Below, one piece after another: positions 25,385 through 36,666 of a stretch of DNA of 64,000 bases. Position numbers and translations under genes: made by a program. The stretch is taken from contig CM048843.1 of the NCBI GenBank assembly GCA_026545765.1, forward strand, positions 22,069,646 to 22,133,645, in the 5' to 3' direction. Under the pieces are notes generated by a model, which saw only the letters and a list, made by a program, of their open reading frames with translations, was not told the DNA's origin and searched no databases. The stretch comes from Plantago major. Lineage: Eukaryota; Streptophyta; Magnoliopsida; Lamiales; Plantaginaceae. Positions within the stretch are counted from its first letter, which is position 1. Each line of letters begins with the position of its first letter.

Positions 25385-25947
25385 ATAAATTGCTAGTATA
25401 TCACAAGAAACAGTAAATTACAGATAATAAAAACAATGAGAAGTAAACGCCAAGAACAACTAAACAAAAACAAGGAGGAAGGAAAAATGATAAATGAATA
25501 AGATAAGAAGAAACATGAAAATTACAGATTGTACAAGAGGCTTATAATTGCAATTAGAGCTAGAAAATAAAAAAAATTACATGTAAGAAAAATAGAACCA
25601 CACTATCTCTTATTAAGGCATGGTAATGATGTAGAAGTCACACTTGATTTCACATCAAACATACACATGAATACATGTTATGTTATGTTATATTATAATA
25701 GGTTGTCTATAATTTTCACACTGAGTAATATACTTCGAAGTCTTCCGACAAGCACAAACCACTACAAAAATCCAATCCCCACTATCTTTTGCTTTTACAC
25801 AAAAACTTGCCAATCAACTCAATGCGTTTTTTTCGCTTCCTGCGTCTCCCGCCAATGTTCAGTAATTCTCACAGATTTCAGGGCTATATGCGACCTTTCA
25901 AGATAGGACCCCAATTAATAGTATAATAAAAATCATTTTATCGTTTT

Positions 25948-25948
<1 letters not shown>

Positions 25949-25988
<40 letters not shown>
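25949..25988. repeat. (TAA)n microsatellite
   Basis: About 13 near-perfect TAA units. Confidence 0.95.
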
Positions 25989-25989
<1 letters not shown>

Positions 25990-26159
25990 TAATGAAGGAA
26001 ATCATATTTATATAAGGTATTATTATAATAGAACAATGAAAACCAAAATGTAGAAGGTATAATATATTAAGAAATGAAAACTAAAACAATATAAAAATGA
26101 TCTGACATATTCCTAAATCAAAACAACAAAGTAAAAAAAGAAGAAAAAAAATCAGACAT

Positions 26160-26348
26160 ATCAAGTGTCAAACTTGAGACGCCACAGAAACATTAGACTT
26201 CGTCAATGCTGCATGCCACTAGACCACAAGACGTTCATTGATTTTGCACATACACATCCACAATATACGAATAACTTAAAATTTGGGCCCCTAAATATCT
26301 GGGGCTCTGTATAGTCGGGCTTTCCGTACATGGTCTTAGCCGGCTCTG
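26160..26348 (-). mobile_element. Fragment related to the hAT-type MITE
   Basis: Read on the minus strand, the segment begins CAGAGCCGGCTAAG, close to the CAGGGCCGGCTAAG start of the MITE at 11036. It then continues with a GGGGCCCAAATTTT-like block that also occurs there. No matching second tip or 8-bp target duplication was found. The far boundary is uncertain. Confidence 0.45.
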
Positions 26349-26816
26349 TTAGTAATTTAGGACTCAATCTCTCTCATGAGGTAGTTCGGCAATTTAAAAC
26401 AACCCAATATATGTTTAGATTATAAAATAGTAGCTGAAATTATACAAATTTAAAACGCCCTTATTTCAGGTAGTCAACAAAACTGAATGGTGTAAGATTC
26501 TCTATTTTGGAGGTAATGACTAATGAAGTAGTGTTGGAACTTGGAAGCACTTTCAGTATTATTAAAGTCATGCAACCTGAGTGGAGAAACATCCACTTTC
26601 CATCAACAGTCCATAGTGAAGCAAGTGAAGAAAATGATGAGTAGGAAGTAGGAACAGAGCAAAACTATGAAGATCAATATTTTGGCACATTTTAAGCATT
26701 CCATTGTTATGCCGATTAATCAGCCTATTTCGCGTGGAAGAAATTGAGAAAAGAAGAATTTTGCTCTGGGAATTTCACGTTTGGAAAAGATAACACTTGC
26801 AACATTAGCTAGTTCC

Positions 26817-26820
<4 letters not shown>
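26349..26820. other. Intergenic, nothing recognised
   Basis: Mixed-composition DNA without coding or repeat signals, between the MITE fragment and the TA microsatellite. Confidence 0.45.

Positions 26821-26876
<56 letters not shown>
26821..26876. repeat. (TA)28 microsatellite next to LINE tail
   Basis: Perfect TA dinucleotide run of 56 bases directly abutting the poly(T), that is, the LINE poly(A) tail on the other strand. Confidence 0.97.
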
Positions 26877-26885
<9 letters not shown>

Positions 26886-27014
26886 TTTTGAACTAAAATA
26901 TATTATCAATCTCCAAAAAATAAATACAAAGCAAAAGGCGATCACATCCGATCCAGCCTACACAACCATAACAAACTAAATGAACTAATTCAACATAAGA
27001 CTCCCAATATGGGG

Positions 27015-30000
27015 TCATAGTCTGGGCACCATCCAAGCTCTATAAGTCACTACATCAATGATTTGTTGCGCTCTAGATACATGCCTAACCTCATTATTAA
27101 AGCACTTATGATTCCTATGTTTCCACACCTCATAAACGGTTTCCAAAAATGCCACTTTTAGAAGTTGCCTTCTCCAATTTTTGCCTTTACTCTCTTGCAC
27201 AATCCATTGTAATTCACTAGACCATCGCATCAGGGTGCGTTGATACTTGAGCCATGCTAAAACTTGTACCCAAATCTGCCCGGTCTCAGCGCATTCAAAT
27301 AGGAGGTGATCCTGTGTTTCGACTTGGGAGCAGAAACAACATCCTTCGTCAACAATGAGTCCAAATCGATGTAACCGTTCCTTTGTGGCCAATCGGCCAT
27401 GACAAACAAGCCATGTAATCATCCGTGCCCGCGGTCGGGCGAGTGTTCCAAGCATCAAAGATTTCCATTCCATTTCCAGGCCATCACCTTGCAGAGATTT
27501 ATACATGATGCATGTCTTGTACTTAGGTAGTACTTGCATAGTTACCCAAGCGCTGTTATTAGGTACTAAGTCTCTGCAATTTAGGATACCTTTCATGATC
27601 CAGGAGCTATTCTGAGAGATTGGATGTGTGAGAATATTTTCTAGAGGCATATAATACGCATGAATCCATTTGACCCAAGGCTATCCTATTTACTAGCCAT
27701 ATTCCATAGTAATTTGAGCAAACAGGCTTTGCTCAACAGTATCAGATTGATAACCTGCAGACCCCCTTGTTTCTTTGGTTGGCATACCTTCTCCCACGCC
27801 ACCGGAGATTTTCTAGTGACGGTATCACTGTTAGACCAGAGGAATGATCTACATATGGCTTCAATAGCTTGTAAAATACCCTTATGCAGGGGAAAACATT
27901 GGAGCCAGTAATTTGTGACAGCAAAAAGTACACTTTTTATTAACTGAAGGCGTCCTCCATAACTCAGCAGTTTTGCACTCCAATGTCGAATTCTTGCAAC
28001 AAGTTTATCAATCAAAGGTTGACATTGTACGATGGTAAGCTTTTTACTCGTCAGTGGCACACCTAAATACCGGAATGGCAACACACCATATCCAAAACCC
28101 GTGACCTGGCGGATAGCATACTGAATATCTTCCGGGATCGCCCCAAAGAATATCTGACATTTAGTTGGATTAACTCTTAGGCCAGTAGATTTGGAGAAAG
28201 AGTTGAAAGTATCCATTAACAATTCAACCGATCGAACATCACCCCTGGAAAATAACAATAGGTCTTCCGCAAAGCTAAGATTAACAATATGTAGCTTTTC
28301 ACACTTTGCATGGTAGTTAAAATCCGGCACATGCTTGAGATCCTGCATCAATCTGTGCAAATACTCCATCACCAATACAAATAATAGAGGGGATAATGGA
28401 TCACCTTGTCGTAACCCCCTTCTGGCTCGAAGCAATTGAGTAGGTTTTCCATTTACCATGTATCTACAGGAAACCATAGTAACACAAGTCATAATCCATT
28501 GGATGAATTGCTGAGGGAAATTCATCTCCTGCAAAATACCCTCTACAGCCGGCCACTCAATTGTGTCATAGGCTTTTTGTAAATCCATCTGTAACATGCA
28601 TCGTGGGGTTCCTCCTTTTCTACTATAACCTCGGAGTAACTCGTAAGCCAAAAGGATATGGTTATGTATCTGCTGTCCCGGTACAAAAGCAGCCTGGCTC
28701 TCATTTACCACTTTACCTATTACTTTACTCAACCGATTGGTGAGTATTTTTGATATGATCTTATAAAGTGTTGTACAGCAGGATATTGGTCGAAAATCCT
28801 TTACCATGGATGCATCTGCAATTTTAGGAATAAGAGTGACAATGCTACAGTTTACCGCCAGGTACATTCGATTATGAATGAAAAATTCTTGTACAGCTGC
28901 TATTGTATCCGGCCCAATCACACTCCATGCTGACTTGAAAATTTTCGCATTGAACCGTCTAATCCCGGAGCTTTCAAGTCGCCAATGCCATGTAGAGCTT
29001 CCAGGATTTCTTTTATGCTCACAGGCGCAGTCAGTGATGCAGCGTCATTGGGAGTCAGCTGCGGTCCTGCGCGTAGCATTGGGATATTCAATCCCTGGAG
29101 TCTGCTGGCCGACACTCCAACTAGTTGGGTATAGAAATTGATGATCTCACGTTCTAAATCATGTTGCGTAGTAACAAGTTGCCCATCTGACTTGTGCAAC
29201 TTAGTGATTCTAGTATTGCGATTCTTTGCTTTCAAGGATGCGTGGAAGTACCATTATTACCATCTCCGACTCGCAACCATACAATTTTTGATTTTTGGCG
29301 CAATAGCTTTTCTTCTACTTCATTCCAGTGCAGGACAGTTGTTGTATACTCCTTTACTTGTTCAATCAAGTTTAAATTCATTATGTCTTGGATATGCTCT
29401 TGTTGTGCGCATAGTAGTTTATCCCTGGCCATAGAAATCTTCTCTTTTATGCTGGAGAAGCGATGCTGCAATTGCAGAATAAGTGGTTGAAGACGCTTCA
29501 GTTTCTTCCAAACCACAACCATTGGTCTCCCTATCATAGGTGCTGTCCAATTCATCCAAACCTTAGCTAAATAATCTGGCGATTCAACCACAGTATTGAT
29601 GAATCGAAATTGCTGTCTGAATCTCTGTGAAGGTGCACCTAATCGCAGTACGAGCATAGCATGATATGATATACTAGGTTCCTTAATCTCTACCTACACA
29701 TGTCCATATGCCTGGAACCAGCACATATTGCCGACCACACGATCAATTCTGGAGTATATAGGATCCTGCAAATGTTTATTATGCCAAGTAAAATGGTCCC
29801 GAGAACTGTCCACCTCATGTAATCCCACAGTATCCATCATGTTCACTAAATCAACATATTCAGAAGGTTGTACTAAGGTACCTCCAATTCGATCTTGTGC
29901 GGTCAAGACATTATTGAAATCCCCATTAGTATCCAGCTTCCTTGTACCTGTTGGTGCAATCTCTCACAATCCCTCCACAATATCTTGCGGTCCTCTAGCA

Positions 30001-30334
30001 AATTAAGAGCATAGACGGCGGTTAACCAAGTGATTCGGCTGCCATGCAAATAAAAAACTCCACAATGTAAAAATTGCGAGCTTCCAGTAATCAGCTGGAC
30101 ATCGATTTTCTTTTGATCCCACAAAATCCAGATTCTTCCATTTGGATGGTAGTCATAGTTATCCAAGTAGCACCATTTATTTCCCAGTTTGCTTCGTATA
30201 TTCTTGCTCTTTACTTGTTTCACTCGAGTTTCCACTAGTATAGCCACTGCAAAATTGAGGTCATTGGGACGGGAGCCTATCTCACGTAATTTGGCTATAT
30301 TATTACACCCCCTTACATTCCATGAAAGAATCAT
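27015..30334 (-). pseudogene. LINE ORF2: endonuclease and reverse transcriptase, degenerate
   Basis: It starts at ATG 30334 with MILSWNVRGCNNIAKLREI, the usual start of the apurinic-like endonuclease domain. A one-base frame change at the MGDFN motif (about 29925) splits the endonuclease; the second part contains HFTWHNK and SRIDRV. The linker (about 29650-29240) contains KSKIVWLRVGDGN. The reverse transcriptase lies at about 28920-27700 (LIPKIADAS, DFRPISCC, KAYDTIEW, GLRQGDPLSPLLF). The catalytic box reads FAED (about 28278-28267) where FADD is expected. The C-terminal part (27650-27015) is a zf-RVT domain with CCFCSQVETQDHLLFEC. At least three frame interruptions are seen. It would copy LINE RNA into DNA at a nicked target. 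Confidence 0.88.
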
Positions 30335-30899
30335 GGAGCCGGGTGATGAGTCAAGAGCGGATCAGCCGAAATCCTCAATGACTCAAAATCATTTTGGCAA
30401 TGTAAACTTCCTTCAGCACCTCGACCAGGTGGTTCACCCATAGGTTCTTTCCCCCTATTTCTTGTGCGTGGCGATCCCTCAATCGTTATCCAATCAGATT
30501 GTTGTGTAGATCCAGAAGGCTGCGGTGCTAAGTTTCCCTTATCCAAAATAGGCTGTTGTCCGATGCTACTGCTGCTACCTTTTTCATGCCACATATTCAT
30601 CTCTTGTCTTCCAGCAGGGAGTTGGCGCTTGTCAGCCTGAATGCGCCACACTTGGGGTTTATTCACCTGCTTTTTTGGTAACGTCTTCCTAAACTGATTG
30701 TTGCATACATGCCCAATCTTTTGACACTTGTCACAGAACAATGGTTTTCATTCATATTCCACAAGTTGTTTAATAGTTTTCTCCTTCAAATCCTTAATCG
30801 TAATAAAATCTCGGAGTTTCTTTGTAATATCAACCTCTACCAAGATTCTGGCATAAGAGACACACAACTTACATGCGGTACATTCATTTGTAAACAAAG

Positions 30900-32990
30900 T
30901 GTCACGCCCCAAAACCAAAATGCTTTGACGCGACCGGCCGTCTATCGTGAGATGGGCTCACGCCAAGACGAAGCCTAACTTTAATCCTCAAAATACATAA
31001 ATATCTCAGAGTGGTACAACAGAGCATCTAAAATCCCAAATACAATAATATTACATGTCCTCAATACAAAACGACAATCTCAACAATACTAATAATCCTA
31101 TACAATATAAATCTCAGAGTACGCTACAACTACTGAAAGTCTTCATAAGATCCACCATCCGTCTACCGGGTTCCACTCTACTGTACCATCCAGTGTCACT
31201 TCACTTACTAAATATCTGAAAGGGGGGTGTAAGGGTGAGCCTCAATGACACTTTTACCGGATCAAGCAGCGTAGTAAAACATACATATTTATATACACAC
31301 GGTAACAATTCACATATCCAGAATCAGAACATGGAGTACTTTCACAAACAGTAGTTTAGCTCAATCAGATTTTACACTAGGCCACTATTAGATCCCGTGG
31401 CAGGGAAGATGGCATACATAACTTGATGTGATGGGTTTCCCGAAAGGAAACATAAACAGTAGGTTTCTTAAACAGGAAACAATAACGGTAGGTTCCCCCG
31501 CGGAAAGGAACAGTAAACGGTAGGAAGTATACTTCTATGCCAATAAACCCTCATGAGAGGTCAGTACAGAGCGTAGGCAAAACTGAGAGCCAAAACATAT
31601 TTTATCTCCATGTACAGAAACATAATTTTCACACATCACATGCATCATAAAACATACTTTTGGGAATTCACATACTTGATCCTTTTTTCGAAAAGACTAT
31701 TATATCTCCCATAACATGATATAATAACCATAAGTTATTTGTCAATTGAAAACTATACATATATACATTTTATATCGGAAAATAAAAGCAAAAGTGTCAA
31801 AGAAACCCCTTACTTCAAGGTCGATACGAATCCAAGTCAAGCCTAAATAAACTGCAAAACCATCCATTAGCTTGCACATCGAATCTCCAATAGTCACCAT
31901 AAACCACAAATCCTCCAAAGAACCAATCACAAACTCCGTCTAGTCTTTACTACGGTTTTAAAGGTCGAAATTGAGGAATTATGGTAACGAGGGAAAAATG
32001 GTAATTTCTGGAGCTAGGAAAAATAGGATAAAAATGGTGGGATGTCAGTATAGTAATTCTACATGTCCAGGGGTAATACGGTAATTTTTCTGGGTACAAA
32101 CAGGGCTTAAAAATATAAATGGTCAGGGCTTGAACCAGTGACCTCCAGCAGCAGTGCAACAAACCAACTGGGCTAGGCTTTCAATTGTTACAAGTTATGC
32201 AGATAATAGTGTATATCGTGGTAAGGGCAGATTCGGTACAGGTATTACGGGTTGCTGGGTCAAAACTAGAATATACGAAGTTCGTCAAATTGCAGAAAGG
32301 TCCCTGGCACCTTCAAATTCTCAAAATGGAGGGTTTTAACTTTTCAAAAACTTCAATTCGGTCCCTGTAACAATCCGAACTTTCCAAACTCGATCCAATC
32401 GGCTCCAAATCCAAGCTAGGGTTCCAAAATCTGAATACCCATCATCTCCTCCGTCTAACTCGACCAAGAACAGCCCCAAAACAACACAAGCAGTCCAAAT
32501 CGAATTGTGGATTCGATCTCCATGTTTCCCGATCCAGTTTCACGATTTCAAGCCTCCATATTTTCCGGTTTCATGCTCCTTCGTCTGTTCTTCTTCGATC
32601 TGGATTTTCAGTTACTTATGTTCGGCTTCTAATCGATGTGGCTGGGTGAGGGAGAGGCGGCTCATTATGGGTGGTGAACGTGCATATAGTGGTGACAGTG
32701 GGAGGCGGTGAGAGGAGTAAAAGGGCGGAGCTTGGTGGTGTTGGGCGGCATTGTGATTTGAAATTTGGAGGAATGAAGAAGATGATGACTAGGTTAGGGA
32801 TTAAGCAATAGTAGAGCTTTACACAATTGGGCCTTTACTTCCAACCCAATACAATTAAATCAACATGGTCCATCTCGATTTATCGATCCAATAAGCGACT
32901 AATTAAATCCCGAACAACTCACGTCTCTATAACTAATTCAACTCTGTAAAATTAATAGGCAATCGAAAAATAAATTTCCGGGATTTTACA
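30900..32990. mobile_element. Solo LTR (2.09 kb) inserted in LINE ORF1
   Basis: It starts TGTCACGCCCC and ends GGGATTTTACA, so it has the TG..CA tips of an LTR. It is flanked by a perfect 5-bp target duplication CAAAG (30895-30899 and 32991-32995). No internal repeat of the tips, no primer-binding site and no gag-pol text were seen, so it is a single LTR left after LTR-LTR recombination. The TGTCACGCCCC tip and long size suggest Ty3/gypsy, perhaps the Tekay/Del group, but the family is an inference. It is younger than the LINE it sits in. Confidence 0.85.
32120..32185 (-). repeat. tRNA-like pol III box pair within the solo LTR
   Basis: On the minus strand, TAGCCCAGTTGG (32175-32164) matches an A box, and GGTTCAAGCC (32136-32127) matches a B box 39 bases downstream, which is tRNA-like spacing. 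The sequence between does not fold into a believable tRNA. It is more likely a SINE or tRNA-derived piece captured by the LTR, or a chance similarity. It is not called as a tRNA gene. Confidence 0.45.
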
Positions 32991-34014
32991 CAAAGGTTTT
33001 CCAATAGCACTTCCAATTTTTCCCAAGCTTTTCGAGCCCCAAAGGTGTTTATTGGTAACTGAGGTAGTTTGACCCATATAGGTACAACACGCATCATATC
33101 ATCCTTCAAAGAGAATCCAGTTACCCACTCATGCAAAAACATAGTCATATTATATATCGTATAAGGTCCATGGCTCATCACCGCATTCCTATCATCCAGT
33201 GTCTTGAGTTTGAGGATAAAGTACCCTTCATCATTATAGAACATCTCGGGTAGAGCTACAAAATTCCAGAACTTCGTCATGTATTGTTTAACCGCATTCA
33301 TGGTTAAATCTCCCCCCAATACATACATAATAAGCGAAGTTTTCCAAAATTCAATTTCCAATTCCACATCATCTTCATCAATTTCAACCTCGACGTCACC
33401 ATCGACAATAACAGGCGCAGAAAAATTAATAGGGAGTCCACGGGAAGTTTCTCGATTACCTCGAATCACATCGGTCCACAATTTTACCGGAATCACCTCA
33501 TGATCAATTGAAGCAGCAGGTTTTGAATGTAAATCATTCATCAAATTCTGATTAGGCTGCAGGGCATCGCTATTCTCCTGATGATTTAGGGTGTCAGTAT
33601 CTTGCATATCAGGGCTAACGTTATCAAACACAACAGGTTGCGATTGGTGGGGTTCTGTGTTAACTTGCTGGTGTTGTTGCAGAGTCGATTCAAATTCATC
33701 GTGATTTGGTACAAACTGATTATCCCCAATCAAATCATCCGTCCCCAAACTCTCGGTCCAATTGGTTTCCTGTATCGTCCGGTTGCAGGGAGGAGACGGC
33801 GTAGCCACCTTTTTCTTTGGCCGGCCACGCGTCTTCTTCATGCCGCTAGAATTAATATATTTACAATTCCAAAATTTCAATTAATGAAAAGGGTATTATA
33901 CACAAAATTGCTTTGACAATATATATAACAACCTAAATGACACAAACACATAGAAGTCTCCCTTGATTAAGATTAAGAGACAAATCTTGCAAATGTAGTT
34001 TCACTAGAAATACT

Positions 34015-34139
34015 AAAAAGGTTTCGGGTTCGAGCCTTGTGGATGTAAGAAACACAGTAGGGAGAGCCGCCCCCTAAAAAAGGGTCCGACAGAGCTCGGC
34101 TGGATTAGTCGCATGTAGCGGATACCAGTGAGAAAAAAA
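34015..34139 (+). mobile_element. 5'-truncated SINE with target duplication
   Basis: A 125-bp insertion flanked by AGAAATACT at 34006-34014 and 34140-34148. It contains a B box (GGTTCGAGCC, about 34029-34038), ends in a run of A, and lacks an A box, so the 5' part is missing. The body text (TTGTGGATGTAAG, then CCAGTGAGAAAA) resembles plant Au-type SINEs from memory. Confidence 0.75.
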
Positions 34140-34148
34140 AGAAATACT

Positions 34149-35665
34149 CAAAACTATTACATGAAAATGAAATGACATGACATTGAAATACGAAAACCCT
34201 AGAATGACTGAAGTCTACTTCGATTTCTGCCTCATCTTTCGACGCTTCCTCTTCAACCTTCTCGTACGCTTCTTCTTCCACTTGTCCCTCATGACGAACG
34301 GTGTTCGTGATGAAATGCGGATGCTTCACTTACTCTTATATATGAGTATGAGTCATTTACGTTGAATCCCAAACAAATCCGAAAGACCTCCAACTTAGGT
34401 CATAGAAGCATTACACATTGCACTTAATTAAGGTTGGGCTTGATGCTTGGATCACAATAATTTGATTTCTCAAAATTGATAACAAAATACCAATATAGCA
34501 ACTATTTTAATATTACTCTCATCATTGTAAGAGGATGTTGGGTTGGAGTCATACGTGGGAGGAAAAAAATTAAAAGAGGTACCTTAAATTGTAACACTTT
34601 CTAGGTATCCTTAGTTGTTATGGTCTGATTTACGTAATTCATAGTACTTATATTGGACTTACTAGAGTGAATTACTCGAATTTTTTCCGGTGAAATTGAC
34701 CAATATTGACCAAATTACTTCGATTTTGACCTATTTGATTTTTACAAAAAAATGTATTCTGCATGACACGTGCAACTCCTACTTATTCTGGTATTCTTAA
34801 ATGTAAAATTGATTTTAAAAATTAGTAAAAATTAAAAAATACGTAAAACTTAGATTTTTTTACTAAAATAAAAAAAATATGCAAATATAAAATATTAGAA
34901 AGTTGATTTGGGGATTAAATCAAGGTTATTGTTTGTCATGTAAAGTTGTTAATACAATCTAAGTTAGTCACGAAGTTATTACACAGATTGAGTAAATTTG
35001 TCTAGTTTGTTAATACGAATGTGGTAGAATTGATTTGAGTATTGAATCAAGTTTTCAATTTTCAATTTTCAATGCAAAATTAAAATTCTAAAGCAAAGCA
35101 ACACACGACGACGATGACAACAAAAACAATCATGTTAACATAGTCGTATCTAATCGAAGAGAATCTCCCCAAATTCCTATTACACTTCTTCAGATCCCAC
35201 ACGATAAATTTTCAATCAAAAACGTTTTTTAATTTTTATTTTGTTTAAATTTTTTCTAAAAGAATTATGTTTTATTTATTTATTTTAAAATAATTTGTAT
35301 ACTTTAAAAATCAGAGTGACATTCCGAAATACGACTCCAATCGACTTAGGCTCTGTTCTCTTCATCTGAAAACTCATTAATTTCAGTTCTGCTTAGTTGT
35401 TTTTTATACTTCTGATTAGTTCAGTCATGTTTAGACGACTTTTTGGTTTGAACTTCAAAATTCCGCGACATAAATTAAGGCGAATTAAAAACATGAGTTT
35501 TCAGTTCACTAGGACGCACTATTAACTAACTAGGGTGAATTAGCATTTTTCTCATGACGAATTAGTACTGGACACTGACGAATTAGTAACCACAAAAGGG
35601 GGGAACATCCATCATAAGTATGCAAATTCGTCCCCTTTTTTTATTTCCATATCTAGTCTCAATTT
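34149..35665. other. Intergenic, nothing firm recognised
   Basis: AT-rich DNA. Short open frames on both strands at 34105-34365 overlap each other and have no motif. No mobile-element ends were identified. Confidence 0.45.
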
Positions 35666-35671
35666 TCAGAT

Positions 35672-35724
35672 AAACCCTAAAATTCCCAATTCCCAAATCG
35701 AAAACCCTAACCCGCAATTGAGCT
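35672..35724 (+). promoter_or_regulatory. Leader with two telo-box words
   Basis: AAACCCTAA (about 35673) and AAAACCCTAACCC (about 35701) lie just upstream of the GRF-type gene. Such words are common in the leaders of plant genes expressed in dividing tissue. The first possible ATG follows at 35725. Confidence 0.45.
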
Positions 35725-35790
35725 ATGGTGAGTCAAGGAACGTGGTCGTCTGGTAGCAGTGAGAGAGCTATGATGAATCTATAGTTTCAG

Positions 35791-36283
35791 ATGGAACAAT
35801 TCGAGTGGTGTGATTGTGAAAATCGGAAAGTGGTAGCAGAAGGTGTGTCTTGGACTATGCATCCCGGTCGTCCATACACAATGTGTCCGAATTGGGTAAG
35901 TTTACTTTACCACTCCATCCTCATTTGTGTTTATAAATGTATATGGATTATGTCGCATTTGTTTAGCCATTTCTGTGAATTGATATGAATTAGTCCTTTT
36001 TATTAAATAGCCGAATGGGTGTCGATATTTCCGTTGGGATAGTGATCCTTTGGAGCATAAGGTTCAGAAAGTGGCGTTAAAGCTGCGTGATGATAAAGAA
36101 ATGACAGAAGCAAATGAAGCACAATATGAATATATGTATGAGTGTGCTCTTGAAGATAACAAGAAGCTCCAACTTCAGTTGGTTGAGAATGTCTCTAAGC
36201 TAAGCAAGCACCACAAACTGGCAGTTGGGTTAGCTGTAATTGGGGTGGCTTTGTTTGTGCCTCTAGCTTTGAAAGTTGTTTAG
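35791..36283 (+). CDS. Small GRF-type zinc-finger membrane protein
   Basis: Two exons, 35791-35895 and 36011-36283, with GT-AG borders, give 125 residues. Residues 7-44 form a GRF zinc finger: C7 and C9, then HPGRPY, C32, C39 and the closing YFRW. A charged helix or coiled coil follows (about 55-100), then a hydrophobic C-terminal segment (about 105-125) that would anchor it in a membrane. This architecture matches the plant family known as At4g04775-like; its function is unknown. GRF fingers bind nucleic acid in other proteins, but that is not shown for this family. An upstream in-frame ATG (35725) is followed by an in-frame TAG (35782-35784), so either the start is 35791 or the gene has lost its first 22 codons. 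Confidence 0.7.
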
Positions 36284-36666
36284 TAACATACGTATTACCA
36301 GTACTTAGTATCAGTGTATTGGGTAGGTATTAGTCTTTAGCTACATTAGTATTAGTAGTACTAAAACAGTGATCATAATTCATCTTATTTTTATGTTCTT
36401 AAATGTAAGAATTATGATGACATCACCATGTGTTTTGTTGAGACTATGAAATGAACTTTGTCTGTTTTTATGGTGATAAATTAGACTCTGTTTTGTTTAT
36501 GTCTTATTGGTGAAATTGCATTGAAAAATTAATGTAGAAGATATTGAAGAACTGGACTATAATATTATATAATAAGGATTAAGACAGGAAAAATGATCCA
36601 GTTCATATTACAAAAATCTTAACATAAAATTAGACATAAAAATAATTAAAAACCTAATGAAGCTCT

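Larger units (their letters stand above)
23942..26159. other. 5' flank of the AGPase gene and intergenic DNA
   Basis: The region directly upstream of the minus-strand start codon (23942 to about 24400) should contain leader and promoter. A CT/GA-rich stretch at 24313-24335 could mark the leader. Beyond about 24.7 kb the sequence is AT-rich, with one long direct repeat (25028-25384) and a trinucleotide run. No other gene was recognised. Confidence 0.45.
30331..33841 (-). pseudogene. LINE ORF1 (DUF4283, zinc knuckle), split by solo LTR
   Basis: The N-terminal half (33841-32996) starts MKKTRGRPKKK, runs through an Asn/Gln-rich stretch and then a DUF4283-type RNA-binding fold (LHEWVTGFSLKDD, then VPIWVKLPQLPI). 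The C-terminal half (about 30894-30331) has CDKCQKIGHV, a zinc knuckle whose fourth ligand is not in its usual place (Gln where Cys is expected). The solo LTR at 30900-32990 sits between the halves. The ORF1 stop TGA (30331-30333) overlaps the ORF2 start ATG (30332-30334) as ATGA. ORF1 protein would coat LINE RNA. Confidence 0.85.
26877..33850 (-). mobile_element. L1-type LINE, interrupted by a solo LTR
   Basis: A minus-strand non-LTR retrotransposon with the order ORF1 (DUF4283 and zinc knuckle), ORF2 (endonuclease, reverse transcriptase, zf-RVT) and poly(A) tail, seen as T13 at 26877-26889. There is almost no sequence upstream of the ORF1 start at 33841, so the 5' end is either very short or truncated just before ORF1. 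Not counting the 2.09-kb solo LTR, it is about 4.9 kb. ORF2 has several frame breaks, so it is inactive. I found no clear target duplication. The 3' side sits on a TA microsatellite and the 5' side on AATTAATATATTT. Confidence 0.9.

Noticed and set aside
32120-32185. tRNA gene on the minus strand
   Set aside because: A and B boxes are present, but there is no acceptor stem and no credible anticodon arm; it lies within a solo LTR.
32933-33880. Minus-strand open frame as a host gene
   Set aside because: It is the first half of LINE ORF1 (DUF4283) running into the solo LTR.
34105-34365. Overlapping frames on both strands
   Set aside because: Low-complexity Phe/Glu-rich mirror frames, no splice signals or motif.
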